Shown: positions 26,934-35,061 of the stretch, piece by piece
Layout: each line of letters begins with the position of its first letter
Numbering within the stretch: position 1 is the stretch's first letter
DNA from: Thiotrichales bacterium 19S9-11
Lineage (GTDB): Bacteria > Pseudomonadota > Gammaproteobacteria > Francisellales > Francisellaceae
Direction: 5' to 3'
Assembly: GCA_021713395.1 (NCBI GenBank)
Contig: JAKJJT010000001.1
Span: 434,001-498,000 of the forward strand
Length of the DNA stretch: 64,000 nucleotides
Notes under the pieces: model-generated
Database searches by the model: none
The model's input: only the letters and a program-made list of their open reading frames with translations
Told to the model about the DNA's origin: nothing
Position numbers and translations under genes: made by a program

Positions 26934-28763
26934 ATGTGGGCAATTATAGGATCTAGTGGGTTTGAACATTTTGATGAGTTTGAAGTTATAGAAGAACTGC
27001 CGCGAGAGACACCCTATGGTTTATGCTCTAATGGATTGCAGCGAGTTAGATACCAAAACCAAGATGCATTATTTTTGTGTCGTACAGGTTATGAGCAAAA
27101 TATTTTACCATCACATATTAATTATCGAGCAAATATTTTTGCCTTAAAGAAGTATGGAGCAACTGCTATTTTAGCCCTATCCTCTGTCAGGAGTATTCAA
27201 AGTACAATCAAGCCTGGTGATCTTGTTGTACCTTATCAATATATTGATCGAACTAAAGCATTAAGAGAATGTACTTTTTGTGATGATAGCTTATTGGGCT
27301 ATATCTCATTATCACAGCCAATTTCAGAAGAGATAGCAGAAAAGTTAAAAGAAATTCGGACAGAATTAGATTTTCAAAGCCACTTTAGCTCAGTTTATGT
27401 TTGTATTGAAGGTCCTCAATTTCCGACAATGGTTGAAGCTCGCTGCTATCAGACTATGGGCGGTAGTGTTATTGGTACGACAGCATTTCCAGAGTATGCC
27501 TTAGCAAGGGAAGCCGGCCTACATTACCTTCCATGTCACTTTGTTGTTGATTATGTGCCTTGGAGCACAGAACATCACCCATTTGAGTCTGTATTACAAA
27601 TTCGCTTTGAAAATCAAGCAAAGGCATTATCAATAATTAATTGTGCATTAAATAACTTATGCGAATATGCCCAAAATGACTGCTTTGATGATGGACTAGC
27701 AGCTGCATTGACAACGCCTGAAGAAATGCTTACACCGAATCAAAAAGCTTGGGTTAGTGTTATTACAAGTAGCAATGCGCATAAAGAAGAAAGTCAAACT
27801 CAACCAGATATTAGTGATGATGAGTTTTATCATGGCACTTCACCTCTGCCTAAAAAGCTAGCTGACTTTTTACGCTTTATCAATAAGCATAAAGCAGGCA
27901 AAAAGGAGTTAACTCTAGAAGAAGTACGCAAAAATGCAGACTCTTTGGTTTTTTATGCAGATAAAGCACCTGAAGTTAAGTCTGTTCGTGAATTTACAGT
28001 TAAAGCAGGTTCACGCTTGGTAAAAGTAAGGTTATACCACCCAAATCCAGAAAAGCATTTACCAATTATTGTTTATGCGCATGGGGGTGGTTTTGTTTCA
28101 GGTAACTTAGATAGCTTTGATACCCCATTAAGAGAACTGGCATTACATACAAATCGAGTTGTTTTGTCAATTGATTACCATTTAGCTCCGGAGTATCCAT
28201 TTCCTACACAGATCGAAGATGTAGAGGCGGTTATTCAATGGGCATATCATTATGCAAATGACATAAAAGCAACCAATGAGTCATTTGTTGTCATGGGTGA
28301 TAGTGCAGGAGCTAATTTAGTTGCTATGGCAACCTCAAGGCTTAAAGAAAAAGAACCAATTGATATTTCAGCGCAAATTTTATCATATCCAACTGTTGAC
28401 TTTAGTCATTCCACAAAATCAATGCAAAAATTTGCACACGGCTATTTGTTAGAATCAGATCAAGTTAGTTGGTACAACAAACAATATTTACCAGAAGGCA
28501 TGGATAAAAAGTCACCAGAAGCTTCACCTTTATATGTTAATAATTTAGATCAGATGCCAACAACATTCGTTATGACAGTTGGCTATGACCCACTTCGTGA
28601 TGAAGGGTTAATTTATTTAGAAAAATTAAAATTAGCGGGCGTAACTGTGCGGCATTATCATTTTGACAATTTAATCCATGGTTTTATTAATTTTAGTAAA
28701 TTGATTCCACATGAAATGCAAATTTTTTATAACAGGGTAGCAGCGTTTATAAAACAATTGTAA
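26934..28763 (+). CDS. fusion of a purine-phosphorylase-like domain and an HSL-type alpha/beta hydrolase
   Basis: Two enzymes in one 609 aa chain. Residues ~1-245 follow MTAP/MTIP phosphorylases: MWAIIGSSGFEHF start, LPSHINYRANIFALKKYG, PGDLVVPYQYIDRT and VCIEGPQFPTMVEARCY. Key sites are changed: the usual RHG..H phosphate region reads CRTGYEQN, and the nucleoside-site DYD reads DYV. Residues ~305-609 form an esterase of the hormone-sensitive-lipase family: HGGGF oxyanion motif (383-387), nucleophile S457 in GDSAG, D552 in DPLRDEG and H582 in LIHGF, a complete triad. GGAG is nine bases before the ATG at 26934; a TTG at 26928 is too close. The first domain may be altered or inactive; the second looks active. 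Confidence 0.8.
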   Translation: MWAIIGSSGFEHFDEFEVIEELPRETPYGLCSNGLQRVRYQNQDALFLCRTGYEQNILPSHINYRANIFALKKYGATAILALSSVRSIQSTIKPGDLVVPYQYIDRTKALRECTFCDDSLLGYISLSQPISEEIAEKLKEIRTELDFQSHFSSVYVCIEGPQFPTMVEARCYQTMGGSVIGTTAFPEYALAREAGLHYLPCHFVVDYVPWSTEHHPFESVLQIRFENQAKALSIINCALNNLCEYAQNDCFDDGLAAALTTPEEMLTPNQKAWVSVITSSNAHKEESQTQPDISDDEFYHGTSPLPKKLADFLRFINKHKAGKKELTLEEVRKNADSLVFYADKAPEVKSVREFTVKAGSRLVKVRLYHPNPEKHLPIIVYAHGGGFVSGNLDSFDTPLRELALHTNRVVLSIDYHLAPEYPFPTQIEDVEAVIQWAYHYANDIKATNESFVVMGDSAGANLVAMATSRLKEKEPIDISAQILSYPTVDFSHSTKSMQKFAHGYLLESDQVSWYNKQYLPEGMDKKSPEASPLYVNNLDQMPTTFVMTVGYDPLRDEGLIYLEKLKLAGVTVRHYHFDNLIHGFINFSKLIPHEMQIFYNRVAAFIKQL

Positions 28764-28798
28764 AATAACTCAATCAAGATAAAGAAGGATAAAAATAT

Positions 28799-29059
28799 AT
28801 GGAAAATTTAGAAAATGAATTTAACACATTGTTAGAGCGTATTAAAAATAAAGATATGGAGTATCGTCCAAATCAGCAAGAAAAGCTGAAGCTATATGCG
28901 CTATATAAACAAATTACAGAAGGAGATGTCAATGGCGATAAGCCTTCAATGGCTCATTTTGTTGAAAGAGCAAAATATACTGCTTGGGAACGCCTAAAAG
29001 GTATGAGCAAAGAAGATGCGATGAAGGCTTATATTGGTGTTTTTGAAGGACATATCTAA
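28799..29059 (+). CDS. acyl-CoA-binding protein
   Basis: An 86 aa protein with the complete ACBP four-helix pattern: RPNQQEKLKLYALYKQITEGD, then KPSMAHFVERAKYTAWERLKG and the C-terminal SKEDAMKAYI. These helices bind long-chain acyl-CoA in the cytosol. ACBPs are mainly eukaryotic and patchy in bacteria. AAGGA precedes the ATG. Its 3' end overlaps the following minor-pilin gene, placing it at the head of the pilin run, though a functional link is not evident. Confidence 0.92.
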   Translation: MENLENEFNTLLERIKNKDMEYRPNQQEKLKLYALYKQITEGDVNGDKPSMAHFVERAKYTAWERLKGMSKEDAMKAYIGVFEGHI

Positions 29060-29273
29060 GCTTAAGCAAAATAATCAATATGGCTTTAGTTTAGTTGAAG
29101 TATTAGTTGCATTAAGTCTTATATTAATTACATTTTCAAGTCTTATTAAAGTGCAGGTTAATGCAGTTATTGCTTCTAGTGCTGCAAAAGAAATTATTAA
29201 ACAAAACTTAGATAATGCCAATCAATTAGAGTTAATATGGGCAACTACCAATGAGAAGCAATCGTGGGTTTAG
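29034..29273 (+). CDS. short type IV minor pilin / pseudopilin (PilV-like)
   Basis: A 79 aa prepilin. The processing site is YG|FSLVEVLVALSLILITFSS: Gly at -1, Phe at +1 and Glu at +5, then the hydrophobic helix of type IV pilins. Only about 40 residues remain after the helix, very short for PilV. The start is a TTG at 29034 with AAGG six bases upstream inside the ACBP gene; GTG at 29037 is an alternative. No ATG is available. It overlaps both neighbours, so translation is probably coupled. Confidence 0.8.
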   Translation: MVFLKDISKLKQNNQYGFSLVEVLVALSLILITFSSLIKVQVNAVIASSAAKEIIKQNLDNANQLELIWATTNEKQSWV

Positions 29274-30129
29274 CTTAGTTGAAATTCTTATTGCAATAAG
29301 TCTTGGTAGTCTTGTTATGGCATTGGCCATTAGAGGGTATAGTTTTTTCTCAAGGCAATACCAAAAGCAAATTGATACATTTGATTATTTATCTTCTGAG
29401 CTTTTAGCAATTGATGTAATCCAACAAGTATTAAATGATGTTGGATTTATGGCTTTTAGTGATGACTTATTTAATCGTTATTTACCTAAAAGCTCATTTA
29501 TTGAAGGGGCATCTAACTTTTCTTTGATTTCAGGCATAGATTCAACTGAGTCAATAAAAATAGAACAACTAGGCCTTAGCAAAAAAGGTAGTGGGCAATA
29601 TGTTTTAGGAAATGATGTGCTTGTTGTTTATTTAAGAGATTATGATTATCAGTTAGATGAAAATATTGAAAAATCCAGTCGCATAATTTATCTGCCTTCA
29701 AGTTTAAAGCTAAAGCCAAGTGATACATTAGCAATTGCAATACATGACCATACGGAGTTGCTAAAAGTAAAAAAAGTCACACCGAGTTTAAAAAGAAAAA
29801 ACCAAGTTGAATTAGAGCAACCAATTAACAATCAAGTATTGCGTGGTAGTTATTTATCTAAAATCTCTAAAGTTGTTATTTATATTGGGCTTACAAAGCG
29901 TTTAAATCAATTAGGTAATACAATTAAGTCACTTTATATAAAATATCATCATCGACGCTATGAAGTTGTGTCTAATATTGAGCACTTAAAATTTCAGTTT
30001 TTAGTTAGTTCTGAATGGGTAAATGCTTCCCATGTTGATGATTGGACAAAAATTAAAGCAGTTGAATTGGTAGTTGGAGATACAAATCAACCCCTTAAAC
30101 GTATTATTGCAGTTAAAAATAACTTATGA
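29251..30129 (+). CDS. type IV pilus minor pilin, PilW-like
   Basis: A 292 aa prepilin. RG|FSLVEILIAISLGSLVMAL is a perfect class III signal with Glu at +5, followed by a ~220-residue globular region, the length of PilW/ComB-type minor pilins. It starts within the previous pilin gene and its stop overlaps the next start (ATGA). Minor pilins prime assembly of type IV pili; the core pil genes are elsewhere. Confidence 0.83.
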   Translation: MRSNRGFSLVEILIAISLGSLVMALAIRGYSFFSRQYQKQIDTFDYLSSELLAIDVIQQVLNDVGFMAFSDDLFNRYLPKSSFIEGASNFSLISGIDSTESIKIEQLGLSKKGSGQYVLGNDVLVVYLRDYDYQLDENIEKSSRIIYLPSSLKLKPSDTLAIAIHDHTELLKVKKVTPSLKRKNQVELEQPINNQVLRGSYLSKISKVVIYIGLTKRLNQLGNTIKSLYIKYHHRRYEVVSNIEHLKFQFLVSSEWVNASHVDDWTKIKAVELVVGDTNQPLKRIIAVKNNL

Positions 30130-31622
30130 AAAGTAAATATAAGCAACAAGGTAGTCTTTTAGCTGGCGTTATTATGATATCAGCAATGATAAGCCTTTTG
30201 ACAATTGTACTTACCTATGTAGTTAATGAGAAGTTCAACGCAAGTCAGATGATAAAATCTAATGATATAATAAGAAAGATAACATATCGTAACTATATGA
30301 CACTTGAAGCAAAACTTTCTAAAAATCCCATAAACTATTATATAGAGGGTGAAAAAAAGCATTATATTAATAAGCAGTTTGTTGAAGATTACCAACTTAT
30401 GCCAAGTCATGTGCTAAAGGATAATTTAGATAATTTTTATGGTAGCTTATACTATGTATTTGATCTAAAGTCTTTAACTTATGCTAAGGGAGATAGCCAT
30501 CAGGCGCTATCATATGACGGCTATTATTGGGAAATCCTATCTTTTTATGCTTTAACAAAAGATTTATTATCAGTTGTTATTATGCCGCCTGTAATTGATT
30601 TTTCTAAATTAGATGAATTACAAAAGTCAGCGTATGAGCAGACATTTGAAAAACTGAAGCAATTTGGTCGACTTCAGATACTCATTAATGACAATAAGCT
30701 TGTGCTTAAATCATCAAATAAATTTAAATCTATTATTAATCAGTGGCCAATTGGTTTTAGCTGTCACCTTGAAAGTTGTCATATCCAATCAGGCTGGAGG
30801 TATCAAAACAACCAATATATTTATGTTATAATCGTTAAGGGTATAAAGCACTTAAAGGTTTGGGCATTGCCAGTTGGTGCCTTATTAGATTTGGGCCATT
30901 ATCAAACATTGGCTGTCAATCTAAATTTAGAAAAGGAAGGTGACTTATACCAAGGAGAATTTTTAGATGTGTTTTTATTATTTAACATATCCAAAACATC
31001 TTATATTCTAACGCAAGTAAAGCTTAAAAATGATCAAACTATTTGGGCTTATTTGTCTCTAGATATGATAAAAGAAGATAAGCATTTAATTAAAACTAAA
31101 AAGGATGTGCCAATCAGTCAAGTGTTTTCTATTTCTAAAAAACTTAATTTAAATACGAGTGGTTTTTTAGCATTAAATGAAGATAAGACATTAAGCTACT
31201 ATGATGATCAGTTAGAAAAACATCAAGTATTAAACTTAAGATACAAAAATAAATTAGTTGATCTTTCTGTTGTTGATAATCAATCAAATGGTTATTTATT
31301 ATTTTTATTTTTCACTAATGAGTTTTTAGTTTATCAAGTAGATTTAGCATTTGATCATTTAAAGCAGGCTTGGAAGAAAGCTGTGCCTAATGTGATTAAA
31401 AGTGCAAGTGTTAGATATGGTTTGGTTTGGCTATTAAATGACTATGAATTGACTGTGTATCAAGTCGGTGAAAATAAGCCTTTGATTCATCAAAGAGTCA
31501 ATATGCCCTGCTATTTTGAGGCATTTGCAAATATAAGTTTTTATTGTGGCAATACACAGATTAAAATAAATGATATAGTACACCCATATCATCGTCAGGC
31601 TTTTCGAGAGACAAATAAATGA
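30126..31622 (+). CDS. large prepilin-like protein, PilX/GspK-type N-terminus
   Basis: A 498 aa protein with a class III-like signal: QQG|SLLAGVIMISAMISLLTIVL. The residue at +5 is Gly, not Glu, as in PilX and GspK-type minor pilins that cap the complex. After the single hydrophobic helix comes a ~450-residue region with repeated short beta-rich blocks (for example ALNEDKTLSYYDDQLEKHQV and FFTNEFLVYQVDLAFDHLKQ) that may form a propeller-like or adhesin domain. This is much larger than PilX (~170-200 aa). Start and stop both overlap neighbours by four bases (ATGA), so it is in the pilin-truA operon. Function of the large domain is unknown. Confidence 0.65.
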   Translation: MKSKYKQQGSLLAGVIMISAMISLLTIVLTYVVNEKFNASQMIKSNDIIRKITYRNYMTLEAKLSKNPINYYIEGEKKHYINKQFVEDYQLMPSHVLKDNLDNFYGSLYYVFDLKSLTYAKGDSHQALSYDGYYWEILSFYALTKDLLSVVIMPPVIDFSKLDELQKSAYEQTFEKLKQFGRLQILINDNKLVLKSSNKFKSIINQWPIGFSCHLESCHIQSGWRYQNNQYIYVIIVKGIKHLKVWALPVGALLDLGHYQTLAVNLNLEKEGDLYQGEFLDVFLLFNISKTSYILTQVKLKNDQTIWAYLSLDMIKEDKHLIKTKKDVPISQVFSISKKLNLNTSGFLALNEDKTLSYYDDQLEKHQVLNLRYKNKLVDLSVVDNQSNGYLLFLFFTNEFLVYQVDLAFDHLKQAWKKAVPNVIKSASVRYGLVWLLNDYELTVYQVGENKPLIHQRVNMPCYFEAFANISFYCGNTQIKINDIVHPYHRQAFRETNK

Positions 31623-32404
31623 AGATTGCTTGCCAAATAGAATACTTGGGAAAAAATTATCACGGATGGCAGCGTCAAAGTCATTGCGCTTCAGTGCAAT
31701 CATTAATAGAAAAGAGCTTAAGTTACGTTGCAGATGAAAAGATAGAGGTTACTTGTGCAGGTAGAACAGATCAAGGAGTTCATGCAACAGCTCAAATTAT
31801 TCATTTTGAAACTAGTAAAGATAGGCCAATAAGTGCTTGGATAAAAGGATCTAATGCATTATTGCCAAAAGATATAAAAATTCTTTGGGCAAAGGAAGTT
31901 AATAATAGCTTTCATGCAAGGTTCTCCGCGAAATGGCGAACCTATCGTTATGTGATTTATCATAGAAATTGCTCTTCTGCAATTTTAAGTGATTTAGTAA
32001 CTTGGGTAAAAGAGCCGTTGGATATAAAAAAAATGGAGACGGCAGCAAAAGATTTACTTGGTGAAAAAGATTTTAGTAGTTTTCGAGCAGCCGAATGCCA
32101 ATCAAATAGCGTGCATAGAAACATTATGGAAGTAAAGTTTACTCAGCTTAATTCTTTTATTATTTTTGAGATCAGAGGTAATGCATTTTTACATCATATG
32201 GTTAGAAATATTGTAGGTTCTTTATTAGAAATAGGCTTGGGCAATCAAGCAGTGACATGGATTAAGACATTACTTGATTTAAAGGATCGAACCAAAGCAG
32301 GAAAAACTGCGCCAGCTTGTGGGTTGTATTTTGTTGATGTTGGTTATGATGAAGAATTTTTGCTGCCAAAACTTGCACTAGGTCCAGATTTTTTGCATGC
32401 TTAG
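31619..32404 (+). CDS. truA: tRNA pseudouridine(38-40) synthase
   Basis: TruA modifies the anticodon arm of many tRNAs. MKIACQIEYLGKNYHGWQRQ and the catalytic Asp in CAGRTDQGVHATAQIIHFE are typical, as is the later FLHHMVRNIVGSLLEIG. Length 261 aa is normal. The ATG overlaps the stop of the pilin-like gene by four bases, an odd partnership for a tRNA-modification gene. Confidence 0.96.
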   Translation: MKIACQIEYLGKNYHGWQRQSHCASVQSLIEKSLSYVADEKIEVTCAGRTDQGVHATAQIIHFETSKDRPISAWIKGSNALLPKDIKILWAKEVNNSFHARFSAKWRTYRYVIYHRNCSSAILSDLVTWVKEPLDIKKMETAAKDLLGEKDFSSFRAAECQSNSVHRNIMEVKFTQLNSFIIFEIRGNAFLHHMVRNIVGSLLEIGLGNQAVTWIKTLLDLKDRTKAGKTAPACGLYFVDVGYDEEFLLPKLALGPDFLHA

Positions 32405-32446
32405 AAATGTAATAATGATAGAGTCATAAGATGCTTAAGGATATTA

Positions 32447-32779
32447 ATGGTGGATCAAGAGTATCAAGAAATTATTAATGAGTTAAATGATTATCTTATC
32501 AATACTTATGGGCAAATGGTTCATACAGACCATAGTAAGTCGATTGAGCCTAAAACGCAGCTAAGTTTAGAGCCAAAAGTTAAAGAGATGGTGGCTTTAT
32601 CATTAGGTATTGCTGTTCGTTGTGAAGGTTGTATTGGGGCTCATGCTAAAAGATTAAAAACATTGGGTGTTACACGTGATGAAATATTAGCATTATTGGG
32701 TATGGCTGTTTATATTGGCGGGGGGCCCTCAATGATGTATGCAGTCGATGCATTAAATGTATTTAGCCAAACTGACTAA
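32447..32779 (+). CDS. carboxymuconolactone decarboxylase / AhpD-like protein
   Basis: A 110 aa protein of the AhpD/CMD fold. The AhpD-type redox motif CEGCIGAHAKR (C-x-x-C-x-x-H) is present, followed by the helix EILALLGMAVYIGGGPSMMYA. AhpD-like proteins support peroxide reduction; small CMD proteins may have other roles. The start is the ATG at 32447 or the GTG one codon later. It is followed 16 bp later by the response-regulator gene. Confidence 0.87.
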   Translation: MVDQEYQEIINELNDYLINTYGQMVHTDHSKSIEPKTQLSLEPKVKEMVALSLGIAVRCEGCIGAHAKRLKTLGVTRDEILALLGMAVYIGGGPSMMYAVDALNVFSQTD

Positions 32780-32795
32780 AGATAAGGCAAAATTT

Positions 32796-33467
32796 ATGCG
32801 TATATTATTGGTTGAAGATGATATGGTTTTAGGAGATGGCATTTGTGAAGGCCTAAAACAAGCAAATTATGCGGTTGACTGGATAAAAGATGGCGTTCAA
32901 GTAATGCCAGCACTTGAAATGGAGTCTTTTGATGCAGTTGTTTTAGATATTGGCTTACCGAGTATTGATGGCATCACAGTACTATCTCGATTAAGAAGTA
33001 AAGGATTTCGAATTCCAGTTATTTTATTAACAGCTAGAGATTCCATTGATGATCGAGTTGATGGATTAGACGCTGGTGCGGATGACTACTTGACAAAGCC
33101 ATTTGCAATTAATGAACTTTTGGCAAGATTAAGAGCATTGCTTCGTCGTTCAAGTGGGAGAGCAGAGCCGGTCATTCGTCATCAAGATATAGAATTAAAT
33201 CCAGCCACCTATGAAGTTTATCAAAATGGCAAGCAAATTGAGTTATCACGACGTGAATTTGCAACCTTAAGTTATTTATTACAGAGTGTTGGTCGTGTGA
33301 TTACTCGAGAAAAATTGACAGAAAGCTTATATGGTTGGTCTGAAGAAGTTGATTCTAATGCCATTGAGGTTCATATTCACCATCTAAGGAAAAAATTTGG
33401 CAGTAATCTGATTAAAACCGTTCGTGGTGTTGGCTATATGATTAATAAAGAAAAAAAGGCACCTTAG
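32796..33467 (+). CDS. OmpR/PhoB-family response regulator, QseB/PmrA-like
   Basis: A two-component DNA-binding regulator. The receiver domain (1-115) has the acidic pocket E7-D8-D9, phosphoacceptor D51 in VVLDIGLPSIDG, and K101 in LTKPF. The C-terminal winged helix (125-223) ends HIHHLRKKFGSNLIKTVRGVGYM. Sequence flavour is QseB/PmrA. AAGG (32784-32787) precedes the ATG at 32796; the frame extends 13 codons further up but overlaps the previous gene without a ribosome site. No sensor kinase is adjacent; mutT follows after 1 bp. Orphan QseB/PmrA regulators are known in Francisella. Confidence 0.93.
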   Translation: MRILLVEDDMVLGDGICEGLKQANYAVDWIKDGVQVMPALEMESFDAVVLDIGLPSIDGITVLSRLRSKGFRIPVILLTARDSIDDRVDGLDAGADDYLTKPFAINELLARLRALLRRSSGRAEPVIRHQDIELNPATYEVYQNGKQIELSRREFATLSYLLQSVGRVITREKLTESLYGWSEEVDSNAIEVHIHHLRKKFGSNLIKTVRGVGYMINKEKKAP

Positions 33468-33468
33468 G

Positions 33469-33864
33469 ATGATATTAAAAGTTGCTGTTGGCATTATCAT
33501 TAAAAATAACCAAGTTTATTTAACACAAAGGAAAAAAGGCGCGCACTTAGAAGAGTTTTGGGAGTTTCCAGGTGGTAAGGTTAAAGGCAATGAGTTAAAT
33601 GAAGAAGGACTAGCTCGCGAGCTTCAGGAAGAAATTAATATTATACCAACTGATTTTGAATTATATAGAACTTTAAGCTTCGAGTACCCAGAGCGATCAG
33701 TTTTATTATCATTCTATTTAATTAATCAGTATAAGGGCGATATTAAGCCAAATGAAGGACAGAAGTTTTTATGGGTTTCGCTTAGAAAAATAAATAAGTA
33801 TCAGCTACCAGAAGCAAATAAAGAGGTGATAGAATCACTGTTAAAAGACTTTGTTGAGCTATAA
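33469..33864 (+). CDS. mutT: Nudix hydrolase, MutT-like (8-oxo-dGTP diphosphatase)
   Basis: MutT removes 8-oxo-dGTP from the nucleotide pool. The Nudix box GGKVKGNELNEEGLARELQEEINI matches G-x5-E-x7-R-E-x-x-E-E. The N-terminus AVGIIIKNNQVYLTQRKKG and WEFPGGK fit MutT. Length 131 aa is typical. It starts one base after the regulator stop, so the two are co-transcribed. Confidence 0.88.
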   Translation: MILKVAVGIIIKNNQVYLTQRKKGAHLEEFWEFPGGKVKGNELNEEGLARELQEEINIIPTDFELYRTLSFEYPERSVLLSFYLINQYKGDIKPNEGQKFLWVSLRKINKYQLPEANKEVIESLLKDFVEL

Positions 33865-33946
33865 ATAATATTAGGGTGTAGCATTTACTCCTTTGTTTAT
33901 AAATCAGTGCATAGATTTTATTCTAGTGCTTCTAGCTTAGACACGC

Positions 33947-33952
33947 TATAAT
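33947..33952 (+). promoter_or_regulatory. candidate -10 box for pheST-ihfA
   Basis: A perfect TATAAT lies about 60 bp upstream of the pheS ATG. No convincing -35 hexamer was found at 16-18 bp. I saw no Phe-rich leader peptide of the pheM type. Confidence 0.35.
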
Positions 33953-33992
33953 CTTTCAATTAGCTTAAAAATACACATAAAAATGAAAGTGA

Positions 33993-35021
<1,029 letters not shown>

Positions 35022-35061
35022 ACATTCTATTTGTCATATTATTTCTTGGAGTAAGGTTTAA

